A stretch of 64,000 nucleotides of DNA from Leptothoe spongobia TAU-MAC 1115 (GTDB taxonomy: Bacteria > Cyanobacteriota > Cyanobacteriia > Phormidesmidales > Phormidesmidaceae): positions 231,117 to 295,116 of the forward strand of contig NZ_JADOES010000003.1 of the NCBI RefSeq assembly GCF_018739885.1. The letters are read 5' to 3'. Position 1 is the first letter of the stretch. The number at the start of each line of letters is the position of its first letter. The notes under the pieces were generated by a model. That model was not told the DNA's origin, did no database searches, and worked only from the letters and a program-made list of their open reading frames with translations. Position numbers and translations under genes: made by a program. This document shows positions 28,961 through 38,825 of the stretch, one piece after another.

Positions 28961-29761
28961 ATGGCTATGAACCGCATTATTGTCGTTACCTCCGGTAAGG
29001 GAGGCGTTGGGAAAACCACCTGTACTGCCAACCTGGGGATGGCCCTAGCCAAGTCAGGCAAACGCGTCGTAGTAATTGATGCTGACTTTGGGTTACGCAA
29101 CTTAGACCTCCTGCTAGGGCTAGAGAATCGGATTGTCTACACAGCCCTTGATGTGCTAGCGGGTGAATGTCGCCTTGATCAGGCACTGGTCAAGGACAAG
29201 CGCCAGCCAAATTTAGCCCTGCTCCCTGCTGCGCAAAATCGCTCCAAGGAATCAATTACCCCAGAGCAGATGAAAAAGTTGGTCCGAGCCCTGACGAAAG
29301 CCTACAACTTTGTATTAATCGATAGCCCCGCTGGGATTGAGATGGGGTTTCGCAATGCGATCGCAGCGGCACGAGAAGCCATCATTGTCACCACACCTGA
29401 AATTTCTGCCGTTCGTGATGCTGACCGTGTCATTGGCCTATTAGAAGCCAATGACATCAAAGCCATGCGCTTGATAATCAATCGTCTCAAGCCAGCCATG
29501 GTAGAGGCTGAGCAAATGATGTCAGTCAAGGATGTGCAAGATATTCTGGCCGTTCCACTCCTAGGGGTCATTCCTGATGACGAACAGGTGGTGGTCTCCA
29601 CGAACAATGGCGAACCACTCATCTTAGGCAAAGAACTAACCCAGGCTGGTACCGCCGTCTCCAACATCGCTCGTCGCTTACAAGGTGAAAAGGTGCCGCT
29701 AATGGATTTGAGTGTGCCAAAAGATAGCTTTTTAAAAAAACTACGTCAGTTATTTAACTAG
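28961..29761 (+). CDS. minD: Septum site-determining ATPase MinD
   Basis: Membrane-associated P-loop ATPase that carries MinC and is cycled by MinE. The deviant Walker A motif is TSGKGGVGKTT at residues 10-20, and Walker B is FVLIDSPAGIE. The C terminus (DSFLKKLRQLFN) is an amphipathic membrane-targeting helix. 266 residues, standard. Start ATG at 28961; a second in-frame ATG lies two codons on. It lies 141 bp after minC and 104 bp before minE. Confidence 0.97.
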   Translation: MAMNRIIVVTSGKGGVGKTTCTANLGMALAKSGKRVVVIDADFGLRNLDLLLGLENRIVYTALDVLAGECRLDQALVKDKRQPNLALLPAAQNRSKESITPEQMKKLVRALTKAYNFVLIDSPAGIEMGFRNAIAAAREAIIVTTPEISAVRDADRVIGLLEANDIKAMRLIINRLKPAMVEAEQMMSVKDVQDILAVPLLGVIPDDEQVVVSTNNGEPLILGKELTQAGTAVSNIARRLQGEKVPLMDLSVPKDSFLKKLRQLFN

Positions 29762-29799
29762 GTTTATGCCAGACGGTCGATGGGCGGCGACCGTTATCT

Positions 29800-29826
29800 C
29801 GTTGCTGATTCCTTGCATCAGCAACG
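29800..29826 (+). promoter_or_regulatory. Intercistronic hairpin between minD and minE
   Basis: CGTTGCTGAT (29800-29809) and ATCAGCAACG (29817-29826) pair perfectly over 10 bp with a 7-base loop. No strong T-run follows, so it may be an mRNA processing or stability element, or a leaky terminator setting the MinD:MinE ratio (inference). Confidence 0.5.
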
Positions 29827-29865
29827 CAAACGTTTTTACTACTCCCCGCCTTATCGGAAACGACC

Positions 29866-30255
29866 ATGATTAGCGACTTCCTCGAAAAACTCTTTGGCTC
29901 CCGTGAGCCGGTTAGCCGTGACACAGCTAAGCAGCGCCTACGATTTGTTTTGGCCCATGACCGCTCGGATATTTCCCCCCAAAACTTAGAAAAGCTACGC
30001 CAAGAAATCTTGGAGGTCGTATCACGCTATGTCGAACTCGACCTTGATGGTCTGGAATTTTCCCTCGAATCTGATCAACGCATGACGGCGTTAATGGCAA
30101 ATTTACCGATTCGCCGGGTCCGGTCTAATCCGTTAGAGCCTGATACGCCTGTTGAGGAAGCAACGGACTCCAAGCTTGAGCTCGAAGATGATGCCATAGA
30201 ACTTGATGAGATCGTTGAGGAAGCATCACAAACAGCAGATATACCACTGGATTAG
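29866..30255 (+). CDS. minE: Cell division topological specificity factor MinE
   Basis: Stimulates MinD ATPase and restricts MinCD to the poles. Residues 1-10 (MISDFLEKLFG) form the membrane-binding helix. The anti-MinCD segment follows (AKQRLRFVLAHDRSD) and then the dimerisation domain (LRQEILEVVSRYVEL). The 129-residue length exceeds the usual ~90 through an acidic C-terminal tail (E/D-rich from about residue 95). Its stop nearly touches the convergent SpoU methyltransferase stop. Confidence 0.95.
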   Translation: MISDFLEKLFGSREPVSRDTAKQRLRFVLAHDRSDISPQNLEKLRQEILEVVSRYVELDLDGLEFSLESDQRMTALMANLPIRRVRSNPLEPDTPVEEATDSKLELEDDAIELDEIVEEASQTADIPLD

Positions 30256-30256
30256 C

Positions 30257-30715
30257 CTATCGCCATTGGCGATTGTATTCATAGATTGCAATTGCACCCG
30301 CCGTTTGCACATTGAGCGACTCCACACGACCATATTGCATAATCGTGATCGCTACGTCACACAGGGCCAAGATTTCTGGAGGAATACCAGTCAATTCTCG
30401 CCCCAGCAGCAAAATAGTCTTCGTCGAAAATACATAACTGCTTAGGGGCTGAGTGTTCCCACGCACAGTCAAGGCGACACAGGTATAGTCCCGCTGTTGA
30501 GCCAACCACTGGGGCAAATACTCAGGCGTACAATACTCTAACCGTTGCCACTGCTGAGCCGATGCAGTAATCTTCCGAAACTCCCAAGAATCATTGGGTC
30601 TAGGCAGAACCAATCGATTGACCCCCAGGACCTCACAGGTACGACAGAGCGCAGCTTGGTTGACAGATTTCTCCACCAAGGACGCACAAACTGTCAGAGG
30701 TAGTCTGAGGCTCAT
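30257..30715 (-). CDS. SpoU/TrmH-family RNA methyltransferase
   Basis: Predicted SPOUT-fold 2'-O-ribose methyltransferase on tRNA or rRNA. The three SpoU motifs are present in order: NQAALCRTCEVLG near residue 20, ILLLGRELTGIP near 100, and the knot-forming QYGRVESLNVQTAGAIAIYEY near 127-147. At 152 residues it is the minimal catalytic domain, without the N-terminal RNA-binding extension of larger SpoU enzymes. The RNA target cannot be told from sequence. Confidence 0.88.
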   Translation of the reverse strand: MSLRLPLTVCASLVEKSVNQAALCRTCEVLGVNRLVLPRPNDSWEFRKITASAQQWQRLEYCTPEYLPQWLAQQRDYTCVALTVRGNTQPLSSYVFSTKTILLLGRELTGIPPEILALCDVAITIMQYGRVESLNVQTAGAIAIYEYNRQWR

Positions 30716-30757
30716 GACTCACGGCCTTATACAAGGACTCTGGCACCATAAAACGCT

Positions 30758-31372
30758 CTAATCTGGAACCAGTTCCACATTCAATTCATTGACTGGACGA
30801 CGACGCAGTTCCTGGGACTCTTCGCGAGGCAAAAGATCAAAGACCTCTCGGAAGACATCGTCGATCTCCTCGTAGCTGACAGCTCCAGTACGATCGAAAC
30901 GAACGTTGCCACTCCCATCAAACACTAGCGTTTGCGGTACCGAGCCCTTGAAATAGTAACCGGGTTCGTTAGGGGTAAAGTCATCTTTCAAGGGAACAGC
31001 ATCAGCCATCACCGGCACAAAATTGGCAGCCCGACCATAGGGAGCCTGAAGCTGAGAGATGACAAACGAGTATTCTTTGCAGTCACTACTATCATCAACA
31101 TAGAAAAAGAGTAGTGTTGGCTTTTTTTGCTTGAGAGACTGAGCCAGGTTCACCCGTGGCGGCACGATGGCTCCGTTGCCAGCATAAAGGGCAAAGATGT
31201 TGCCATCGTATTTATCGTCGTTGAGAGCAGCCCAGGCAGCATTTGGGAAACAGACTGTGGGAATCAAGAAAGTTGCGATCGCAACCCCAACCATCAGCCA
31301 ACGGCATATCAATCGATTTATTGTTCGATGTCTCTTTAACGGCCCGAACCCAAAACTGCCCATGCTGCCCAT
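30758..31372 (-). CDS. Exported thioredoxin-fold protein (thylakoid PSI accumulation factor-like)
   Basis: The N-terminal hydrophobic segment (LMVGVAIATFLIPTVCF, cleavage near AWAAL) suggests lumen or periplasm targeting. The body has a thioredoxin-like fold: KKPTLLFFYVDDSSDCKEYS in the position of the active-site strand, and VPQTLVFDGSGNVRFD with the cis-proline. The CxxC pair is not present; a single cysteine (SDCKE) remains, so it is probably not a standard disulfide reductase. I recall close relatives annotated as thylakoid membrane photosystem I accumulation factor; that name is from memory, not from this sequence. Co-directional with the PsbP-like gene upstream. Confidence 0.65.
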   Translation of the reverse strand: MGSMGSFGFGPLKRHRTINRLICRWLMVGVAIATFLIPTVCFPNAAWAALNDDKYDGNIFALYAGNGAIVPPRVNLAQSLKQKKPTLLFFYVDDSSDCKEYSFVISQLQAPYGRAANFVPVMADAVPLKDDFTPNEPGYYFKGSVPQTLVFDGSGNVRFDRTGAVSYEEIDDVFREVFDLLPREESQELRRRPVNELNVELVPD

Positions 31373-31435
31373 TTAATTGTGGCTCACAATAATTACGCCA
31401 ATACCATTACGCCACAGAACGGCCCTGATCTCCCA

Positions 31436-32041
31436 CTAGGTCCCCCGAAAACTCTGGATGACGGTTTGCAATTCCTCTTTGGCAGCACCGTACTTTTCAA
31501 CCGTCGTCCAACCCACCACCTGGTAATAGTTCTCATTGCCCTCCACGGTTGTGTGCAGATAAACAATTGGCAAGTTGTCCACACGACCACGAACCTCGTA
31601 CTGCAAAGCGTTGAGGCCATTGAGAGACGTCATCGTTGTCGGCACTTCAGCCTGCTCCTGAGTCAACCCTCGATCCAAAAAGCTCAAATATTGATCTGAA
31701 TTGTTCGCCAAGCTGAACGTCCCCACTTCGGACCGTTTGGGATCGGATAAAACCATCACATACATGGTTCTATCCTCGTGCGCAACATACAGATCAGCAT
31801 CAGGGCGCAGGTTTTGCACATCTACCCAGCCGTTGGGTAGCGTCAGTTCCACATCGCTATTTTCATTGGTCAAGCGAGTTTGGCCATTGTTCAAATTTTG
31901 AACAGAAATAGCATTAATCACATCCTTGGTACGTTCACCAAAGCGATCGCAAGCCCCCAGCAATAAACAGGCTGAGACAGCGACTAATAACCATTTTTTC
32001 CAAGGACCCATCATTCCCTGACGCTTAAACGTAAAAACCAT
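31436..32041 (-). CDS. PsbP-like lipoprotein
   Basis: Predicted lipoprotein of about 200 residues. The signal ends in the lipobox LLGAC (cysteine near residue 30). The rest resembles the PsbP/DUF1795 fold: LTLPNGWVDVQNL, ADLYVAHEDRTMYVMVL, LNALQYEVRGRVDNLPIVYLHTTVEGNENYYQVVGWT, and a terminal helix ending VIQSFRG. PsbP-like proteins act around photosystem assembly in cyanobacteria and plants. It sits 63 bp upstream of the thioredoxin-fold factor, which supports a shared photosystem-related role (inference). Confidence 0.65.
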   Translation of the reverse strand: MVFTFKRQGMMGPWKKWLLVAVSACLLLGACDRFGERTKDVINAISVQNLNNGQTRLTNENSDVELTLPNGWVDVQNLRPDADLYVAHEDRTMYVMVLSDPKRSEVGTFSLANNSDQYLSFLDRGLTQEQAEVPTTMTSLNGLNALQYEVRGRVDNLPIVYLHTTVEGNENYYQVVGWTTVEKYGAAKEELQTVIQSFRGT

Positions 32042-32378
32042 TGACTTATCCTGGTTTCAAAGCAATTGCTGGCATTCTATAGTGTTAGTCCCATTCTTAG
32101 AACAGAGATGTCTTATCAAATCGACTCTCATCCAAATAAGGGGAAGCAAAATCTTCCAAAACAGCATGGGCATTAACCATGGGCCTTATTCTTTAACGAA
32201 CTGGCCTGACACCAAGTAGCCAAAGGATAAACCACATCTCTATCAACACTGAACTTCATCCAAAAAAATCTACGATTCTAGATTGGAATACTAGTCAATT
32301 ACTCCTTTTCTCAGACCGCAAGGTTATCGCTTTGACCTATGCTGGACTATGGAAATTTCTTCATAAACATTAGAGGCC
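32042..32378. other. 337-bp divergent region upstream of ychF
   Basis: No gene, tRNA or strong hairpin was seen. An AGAGG ribosome site lies a few bases before the ychF start. Confidence 0.4.
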
Positions 32379-33470
32379 ATGCTCAGAGCTGGAATCGTTG
32401 GGCTCCCCAATGTAGGCAAATCCACACTTTTTAACGCGCTGGTCGAAAATGCTAAAGCCCAAGCAGCAAACTTTCCGTTCTGCACAATTGAACCTAATGT
32501 TGGCGTGGTTGCAGTGCCTGACTCCCGCCTGAGCATTCTGGCCGAAATTTCCCAATCCGATGACATCGTGCCTGCCCGAGTTGAATTTGTCGATATCGCT
32601 GGCTTGGTGAAAGGCGCTAGCAAAGGAGAAGGTCTGGGCAATCAATTTTTGGCTAACATTCGTGAAGTCGATGCCATTGTTCATGTCGTCCGCTGCTTTG
32701 AAAACGACGATATTATCCATGTTGATGGCTCTATCGACCCCCTACGGGACGCCGAAATTATTAATCTAGAACTGGCACTGGCCGATCTAGACCAAATTGA
32801 ACGCCGCATGGAGCGGGTGCGTAAACAGGCACGGCGAGATCCTGAAGCTCAGGCAGAACTAGCCGTCCTTGAAAAAATTCAGCCCGTGCTGGCAGAAGGT
32901 AAATCAGCCCGCATCGTTCAGCTAGAAGATGAAGAAGAACTCCTAATTAAATCCTTGGGTTTTCTCACTCGCAAACCCATCATTTACGCAGCTAACGTCT
33001 CTGAAGACGAGTTGGCCGAAGGCAATGCCTGGGTGGAGCAAGTCAAAACCTTAGCAACAGCAGAAGACGCTCAGGTAGTCACGATTTCAGCCCAGGTTGA
33101 AGCAGAGCTCCTAGAACTCCCCGCAGATGAGCGTACTGATTTTTTAGAAGCCCTTGGTGTCCAGGAAGGGGGCCTCAAGTCGCTAATTCGTGCCACTTAT
33201 GACCTGCTGGGTTTACGCACATACTTCACCACGGGTCCCAAGGAAACTCGCGCCTGGACCATCATTGCAGGTATGTCAGCACCTCAAGCGGCAGGCGTCA
33301 TTCACACAGACTTTGAACGCGGCTTTATCCGAGCAGAAACCATTACCTATGAGGACTTGGTGGAATATGGCTCCCTGAACGCGGCGAAAGAAAAAGGCTT
33401 AGTTCGTAGTGAAGGCAAAGACTATACCGTGCAAGAAGGTGATGTGATGCTCTTTAGATTCAACGTCTAG
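32379..33470 (+). CDS. ychF: Ribosome-binding ATPase YchF (Obg-like GTPase family)
   Basis: P-loop NTPase that binds ribosomes and prefers ATP. The G1 motif [14 protein letters not shown] is near residue 8, and G3 is [17 protein letters not shown]. The base-recognition position reads NVSE instead of the GTPase NKxD, the known YchF hallmark for ATP preference. A coiled-coil insertion ([17 protein letters not shown]) and a C-terminal TGS domain ([16 protein letters not shown]) complete the family layout. 363 residues. It is followed after 5 bp by a VOC protein, so probably one transcript. Confidence 0.97.
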   Translation: MLRAGIVGLPNVGKSTLFNALVENAKAQAANFPFCTIEPNVGVVAVPDSRLSILAEISQSDDIVPARVEFVDIAGLVKGASKGEGLGNQFLANIREVDAIVHVVRCFENDDIIHVDGSIDPLRDAEIINLELALADLDQIERRMERVRKQARRDPEAQAELAVLEKIQPVLAEGKSARIVQLEDEEELLIKSLGFLTRKPIIYAANVSEDELAEGNAWVEQVKTLATAEDAQVVTISAQVEAELLELPADERTDFLEALGVQEGGLKSLIRATYDLLGLRTYFTTGPKETRAWTIIAGMSAPQAAGVIHTDFERGFIRAETITYEDLVEYGSLNAAKEKGLVRSEGKDYTVQEGDVMLFRFNV

Positions 33471-33475
33471 TCAAC

Positions 33476-33946
33476 ATGCAGACGAACAATCCAATCCCCT
33501 CAAGCCTCCACCTCAAACGGCCCTGCTTATTGGTAGCCGATCTAGAACGCTCATTAACCTTATATCGTGACTGCTTGGGCTTTAAGCTCGACTATGTCGG
33601 CAACGCCGATCCTGACTCCTACCTATATCCAGTCTTTCAGCTACCGGCGGCAGCGCAGCTGCGTTTCGCAGCCCTCAGCACCCAAGAGGAACCCCGCGCC
33701 CTCGCCCTAACTGAGGTCAAAGGAAGCCCTTTGCCACCTCCACCCAAACCTCATCGCGGCGCAACAGTTATTCGAGTCCCCTCGCTAGCATCTGTCCTAC
33801 CACAGCTAGCGACATTAGGCCTGTGCCCGATCACAGCCAGCTCATTTTCCACTCCACCTAATCTCACCTTTACAGAACAGGCTGTTTGCGACTTTGATGG
33901 TCACCTGATCGTGCTTTACGAAGTGCAACGGTCCTCTACATCCTAA
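33476..33946 (+). CDS. VOC (glyoxalase/bleomycin-resistance fold) protein
   Basis: Single-polypeptide member of the vicinal oxygen chelate superfamily. The first half has RPCLLVADLERSLTLYRDCLGFKLDYVG and the second ends in TEQAVCDFDGHLIVLYEVQ, the two beta-alpha-beta modules. The enzymatic role, if any, is not determinable. It begins 5 bp after ychF and is likely co-transcribed. Confidence 0.85.
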   Translation: MQTNNPIPSSLHLKRPCLLVADLERSLTLYRDCLGFKLDYVGNADPDSYLYPVFQLPAAAQLRFAALSTQEEPRALALTEVKGSPLPPPPKPHRGATVIRVPSLASVLPQLATLGLCPITASSFSTPPNLTFTEQAVCDFDGHLIVLYEVQRSSTS

Positions 33947-34068
33947 ATCTCTTAGTACTGGCCGCGATCCTCCCGGTTCCAACACAAAAATCTACGAGTA
34001 GAGACTATCCATCCACGGCAGATCCTATTAGAATCGGTCCAACGCCTTGCACGCTGGCATCAGATGCT

Positions 34069-34914
34069 GTGATTAATCGGTTTCTCAAATATCCATTCAC
34101 CATTCCCTCATGGGCAACCCTTTCACTGATGATGAATGGGGTTCTATTCATCGCACTCTTGGTCGTATGGCAAGAAAAATCGGATGGTGGTGATCCAACG
34201 GTCCTCCCCCAAGCCAATGCAGCCTATGCCACAAACCCTGAAGCAGCTGATCTCAACCCAAAATTCCCAACAGTGGGAACCCGGCAGCGATTAAATTATC
34301 AGCAATGGGTCACCTTACTGGGCCAAGAAATAGCGACCATGGCCGCTAAAAATCCAGATCATTTGACCATTCTGCTAGGAGATTCCCTGAGTTTATGGTT
34401 TCCTGCCGAACTCTTGCCAGGTCAACGGGTGTGGATGAATCAAGGCATCTCTGGAGAAAAAACCCATAGCCTTCTGACCAGGCTGCATCTGCTCGATGTG
34501 GCCGATGTAGACACGATATTTTTAATGATCGGCATTAATGACTTGATCTGGGGCCAAAGCGATCAACAGGTGTTGGCCAACTATCGTGAAATTATGGATT
34601 ACCTAGTGACGCAGCATCCCAATACACAAGTGGTGGTCCAGTCAATTTTGCCCCATGGTGCAGAAACATCCAATTGGGAAAGCCGTGAGCTGTTGCTCAA
34701 TCTACCGAACGAGCGCATCCGGGCGATGAATCAATCCTTACAGGAAATCGCACAAGAGTACGATGCTCATTATCTGGAACTATACCCAATTTTTTCCAAT
34801 GGTGAAGGAAAGCTGCGTCCAGACTTAACCACCGATGGCCTCCATCTTAATCGGGAGGGTTACCTGGTCTGGCGGGCTGCGATCTCACTCTACAGTCAAC
34901 TAGAGTTGCCATAG
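34069..34914 (+). CDS. Membrane-anchored SGNH/GDSL hydrolase
   Basis: Esterase or lipase of the SGNH superfamily. An N-terminal membrane segment (WATLSLMMNGVLFIALLVVW) anchors it with the catalytic domain outside the cytoplasm. Block I is LLGDSLSLWF with the nucleophile serine, block II has the glycine in NQGISGEKTHS, block III is GINDLIWG, and block V is DGLHLNREGY with the Asp-His pair. A GTG at 34069 is the first usable start. The substrate may be a polysaccharide or lipid ester. Confidence 0.87.
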   Translation: MINRFLKYPFTIPSWATLSLMMNGVLFIALLVVWQEKSDGGDPTVLPQANAAYATNPEAADLNPKFPTVGTRQRLNYQQWVTLLGQEIATMAAKNPDHLTILLGDSLSLWFPAELLPGQRVWMNQGISGEKTHSLLTRLHLLDVADVDTIFLMIGINDLIWGQSDQQVLANYREIMDYLVTQHPNTQVVVQSILPHGAETSNWESRELLLNLPNERIRAMNQSLQEIAQEYDAHYLELYPIFSNGEGKLRPDLTTDGLHLNREGYLVWRAAISLYSQLELP

Positions 34915-35000
34915 AAAAGAGTAATGGCCGCTGGCCAATCCACTGGCCATCTTCGGTACACTAGGTATATCCTCTGCCTTAGGCCTCTTTAATAAAACCA

Positions 35001-36245
35001 ATGGATACCAGAGCATTTCGCCGTAGCCTCAATCAGTCTGACCACTACTACCGCAATCAGGGCTTTGGCGAAAAAGAACAGGTCGCAGCTCAGATGAGTG
35101 ATGAATATCAAAGCGACCTGATTCAAACCATTCGTGATCAAGGATCTTCATACACCCAGGGTGATGTAACGATTAAGCTCGCCAAGGACTTTGGTTTTTG
35201 CTGGGGTGTGGAACGTGCCATTGCTATGGCCTATGAAGCAAGGCAGCATTTTCCTAACCAGCGGATTTGGATCACCAATGAAATTATTCATAACCCAGGT
35301 GTAAACCAGCGGCTCCAGGAAATGAACGTGCAGTTTATCCAGGTTATGAATGGCATCAAGGACTTTTCTGTCGTCGAGCAGGGAGATGTCGTGATTTTGC
35401 CTGCCTTTGGTGCCAGTGTTGAAGAGATGAAACTGCTCACTGACAAAGGCTGCACCATTGTTGATACCACCTGTCCTTGGGTATCCAAGGTATGGACCAC
35501 CGTAGAAAAGCACAAGAAAAAAGACTTTACCTCCATCATCCACGGTAAGTCCAAACATGAAGAGACCGTTGCCACCAAATCCTTTGCAGACAAGTATCTG
35601 GTGGTCCTCAATTTAGACGAAGCAAGGTATGTTGCTGACTACATTCTGAACGGTGGCGATTCTCCAGAAGAGAGGCTACGCAAACGCAACGAGTTTCTGA
35701 CCAAGTTTAGCAACGCATCTTCCGCAGGCTTTGATCCTGATAAAGACCTGGAAGCAGTTGGTATTGCTAATCAAACCACCATGCTCAAAGGTGAAACAGA
35801 GCAAATTGGGAAGCTGCTAGAGCGAACCATGCTAAAAAAATATGGCCCCCAAGACGTTAATGAGCATTTTTCCAGCTTTAACACCATCTGCGATGCTACC
35901 CAGGAACGGCAAGATGCCATGTTTGAACTAGTCGATATGAACATGGATCTCATGGTCGTCATCGGCGGATTTAACTCCTCCAACACCACCCACCTACAAG
36001 AAATCGCCATTGAACGAGGTATCCCGTCCTATCACATCGACGGACCTCAACGTCTAGGACCTAACAATCAGATCGAGCATAAACCGTTACATGCAGATAT
36101 CACTGTCTCCACCAACTGGCTACCAACCGGCAAAATTGTGATCGGCATCACCTCAGGGGCCTCAACACCTGATAAATCCGTGGCTCAAGTAATTCAGCGC
36201 ATCTTTCAACTCAAACAAGCATTACTAACACCTGCAGCTGTCTAA
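35001..36245 (+). CDS. ispH: 4-hydroxy-3-methylbut-2-enyl diphosphate reductase
   Basis: Iron-sulfur enzyme of the last MEP pathway step, giving IPP and DMAPP for carotenoids, phytol and quinones. The three cluster cysteines appear in [26 protein letters not shown] and [21 protein letters not shown] carries the conserved catalytic-loop residues. 414 residues, matching the long cyanobacterial/plant form, with a ~50-residue N-terminal extension compared with E. coli. Monocistronic in appearance. Confidence 0.97.
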   Translation: MDTRAFRRSLNQSDHYYRNQGFGEKEQVAAQMSDEYQSDLIQTIRDQGSSYTQGDVTIKLAKDFGFCWGVERAIAMAYEARQHFPNQRIWITNEIIHNPGVNQRLQEMNVQFIQVMNGIKDFSVVEQGDVVILPAFGASVEEMKLLTDKGCTIVDTTCPWVSKVWTTVEKHKKKDFTSIIHGKSKHEETVATKSFADKYLVVLNLDEARYVADYILNGGDSPEERLRKRNEFLTKFSNASSAGFDPDKDLEAVGIANQTTMLKGETEQIGKLLERTMLKKYGPQDVNEHFSSFNTICDATQERQDAMFELVDMNMDLMVVIGGFNSSNTTHLQEIAIERGIPSYHIDGPQRLGPNNQIEHKPLHADITVSTNWLPTGKIVIGITSGASTPDKSVAQVIQRIFQLKQALLTPAAV

Positions 36246-36654
36246 TAGTGAATAAGACAACCATAGGTAGCAGTATGTGTCCTTAGTGGCGACGGACAAG
36301 ATTTTTCTCTTAAATAGTAGGATGGAGGAAAAAATTTGACGTTTGCCTGAATCCTAACGATATAGGCAAATGTTTCTGCTTTTTAATATTTGACGTTTTT
36401 GAATTCCTCGCTCTTAACAGCCAACAGTCAGCAGATAGATGCTATCTGTAGAGCAATGGGCTAACGGTCCAGATGCTGCCTAACCAGAGACACAGCTTGT
36501 GACATTGCGTCGTCAGCATCGGTTGTCTGGTTAATTAATGACTTTGACGCTGCTTCAGTAGAGCTACGGGTGCCATTCAATCCGAAAATCATTGATTCTT
36601 TAGTAGGTAGACTTAGCTGACAATATTAAGTTCCTGATTGAGTTCCTGGTGAAT
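36246..36654. other. ~400-bp gap downstream of ispH
   Basis: No gene is supported. A hairpin with 7-bp arms (TTTGCCT 36342-36348, AGGCAAA 36364-36370) followed by a T-rich stretch may terminate ispH transcription. Two TTTGACG words flank it. Otherwise nothing was recognised. Confidence 0.4.
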
Positions 36655-38016
36655 ATGGCTCGCACAGATATCCAGAACGCCCAGCATATTTTGTACGACT
36701 TCTTTCTATACAGTGTTCAAACCGAGCCTGTAGATGTCGTCTTGTCTACATTCCGTCGTTTATTTGTGGATTACACCGAATCATCCACCGAGTCAGAACT
36801 TCCAGTTGCTCTTTATTCCATCGTTATTGCCAATAGCGAGCAGCAATTCCTCTTCACACTAAAACGTGTTTGCTACATATTGATCAATAACTGGGGCATT
36901 CAACGTCGGCCTGAAGCCATCAAATCCCTTATCAAAATGTTTGATAAGCAGATTTTGATGAGACCAGGGGTTTCAGTTATTCTCAAGCGCTTGCGCGGTT
37001 GGATGCAGGACTTTATTAAAAGCTCTGACTTTCAAGACCTAAAGCTATTTGCCGCTCGCTATGAGCAACAAGAGCATTGGAGCAGTCGCTATACGTCCTA
37101 CCTATTAACGCCTCAATATCTCAATCTAAATAATCCCTTAGAGCAGCGTGAAGCAGCTCGGAGCTTATCATCACAGCTTAAATCTAAATTTCGATTTGAT
37201 TTGGCTATGTACACGGCCAAATCACAGATGGAAGTTCCTGCAACCACCGTTGATAACCCAACGGTACTAGGAGAAGCCGCAATTAATTTAATCAAAATGC
37301 TATTGCTGCAGCCTGGCAGGTTTGGCTACGAAAATCTGGCAAATTTGCTGCGCAAGCAATGCGATCAACTTAACTATTGGGACTTTAAGCGAGCGCTCTT
37401 ACATTACTTGGTCTATGCCTTACCCAATAGCCCGATCACCCATACTCTCAAAGACAAACTACCTAACTCAGTGCTGAGGCTGTATAACAATCACAACCCC
37501 GAGCTGATTACAGAAGCCTTAATTTTGAGAACTTGCAAACGGGTCGTTGATTGCTTTACCTCCGAAGATGGAGAGGAGCCTTCAATCTTGTTCAGTATGT
37601 TTCTAGCCCAGGGGAACCCACTTGTACTAGTAATTCTGTTACTCAAAATTGCGCTGTTTTGCCCCCATGTTCAGTCTCATCTAGAGCTACGTATCGCTAG
37701 CTTAATTCGCTACTATGAGGCCTATTCAGAGGAGGACTGTCGCTGGGTCATTAACTTCTTCGAAGTGTTTCGTATCACGTTCGCCGTCTATGCCAGCGGC
37801 ACACTCTATAACCTAGTCCAGGTTTCTACTGAAGCACCAACCGCTTCACCCCTCAGTACTTACCGAATTTTCTCACAACTACGCGACCATCACTTAGAGG
37901 AAATGGCGGCTAATTTTCGCAGTCAAGTCCGGCAAGAGAAACCTATACGAGTGGCGCAAGTATCCTCAGAAATTGCAACGATCTCACCTAATATGCCAGA
38001 AGCAATCGCGAGTTAG
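36655..38016 (+). CDS. Conserved cyanobacterial protein of unknown function
   Basis: A 453-residue, largely helical, soluble protein that I cannot assign to a family. Leucine- and arginine-rich helices run throughout, for example IHYL-like amphipathic stretches and VLVILLLKIALFCPHV near residue 320, which is hydrophobic but not clearly a membrane anchor. There is no signal peptide. Codon use and length argue it is real. The start is either GTG 36649 or ATG 36655. It is convergent with the ABC-2 permease gene, 8 bp apart. HEAT-like helical repeats are a possibility that only structure prediction could test. Confidence 0.8.
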   Translation: MARTDIQNAQHILYDFFLYSVQTEPVDVVLSTFRRLFVDYTESSTESELPVALYSIVIANSEQQFLFTLKRVCYILINNWGIQRRPEAIKSLIKMFDKQILMRPGVSVILKRLRGWMQDFIKSSDFQDLKLFAARYEQQEHWSSRYTSYLLTPQYLNLNNPLEQREAARSLSSQLKSKFRFDLAMYTAKSQMEVPATTVDNPTVLGEAAINLIKMLLLQPGRFGYENLANLLRKQCDQLNYWDFKRALLHYLVYALPNSPITHTLKDKLPNSVLRLYNNHNPELITEALILRTCKRVVDCFTSEDGEEPSILFSMFLAQGNPLVLVILLLKIALFCPHVQSHLELRIASLIRYYEAYSEEDCRWVINFFEVFRITFAVYASGTLYNLVQVSTEAPTASPLSTYRIFSQLRDHHLEEMAANFRSQVRQEKPIRVAQVSSEIATISPNMPEAIAS

Positions 38017-38024
38017 TAGAGGCC

Positions 38025-38825
38025 CTAATCGTGCTGCCGGGCAAATTGATAAGCTCCGATGATGGAAAGAGCGATCGCAACCACCAAAAGTACCGGAATT
38101 GAATACCAGGGAAACTGCCCCAAGGGCTGATAGGCCGCAGCACGCAAACCAACCGTTGTATAGGTCAAAGGCAATAAATAGACAATTCCCTTAAGTAACG
38201 CTGGTAATGTAGCAGGGTCAAAAAATGTTGCCCCTAAAAACGACATCGGTACAATCAAAAAATTATTAAACAGTCCTACGCTTTCCAGAGATTTAACGTT
38301 TAACCCAACGATTACCCCTAGCCCAGCAAATACAGCACAATTCAGCACTAACAATAGCAAAAAGAGCGGATTGAGAAAGCTCCACACATCACGGGTAAAC
38401 AGCACCGCCACTAAAATAACTGACCCAGCTGTCAACAACCCCCGCACTATGCCTGCCAGCATCTTGCCTAAGTGCATGGCCAATGGATGAATAGGAAACA
38501 GCAGCATCTCCTCAAAATTTTTGGTAAATAACCGCTCTCCACAGATAGAGAATGTCGTACCACCAAAACTAATCACCATGGATGACAGAGCCACCATCCC
38601 CGGCAAAATAAACTCCAGATAGCTATCCCCAACGGGTGGCGGCGCAACCCGATCCAAAGAACTTCCCAAACCCAAACCAAAGGCCAGAATATAAATCAAT
38701 GGCGAAACCAATCCCGACGCTGCCACTTGGGGAATCCGCGCCCGCAAATCTAACCAGTCCCCCCAAAAAATGGTCAAACTGTCTGCCAAGAGTGTCTGCA
38801 GCGTACGGACTCTTAAAATTTTCAC
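38025..38825 (-). CDS. ABC-2 type transporter permease
   Basis: Integral membrane subunit of an ABC exporter (drug, lipid or polysaccharide). Six hydrophobic segments are seen across 266 residues, with the ABC-2 signature YLEFILPGMVALSSMVISFGG and the later SFLGATFFDPATLP followed by YLLPLTYTTVGLR. The start is GTG at 38825. The partner ATPase is not in the window, so either the gene is unlinked or the ATPase is beyond the neighbours shown. Confidence 0.88.
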   Translation of the reverse strand: MKILRVRTLQTLLADSLTIFWGDWLDLRARIPQVAASGLVSPLIYILAFGLGLGSSLDRVAPPPVGDSYLEFILPGMVALSSMVISFGGTTFSICGERLFTKNFEEMLLFPIHPLAMHLGKMLAGIVRGLLTAGSVILVAVLFTRDVWSFLNPLFLLLLVLNCAVFAGLGVIVGLNVKSLESVGLFNNFLIVPMSFLGATFFDPATLPALLKGIVYLLPLTYTTVGLRAAAYQPLGQFPWYSIPVLLVVAIALSIIGAYQFARQHD

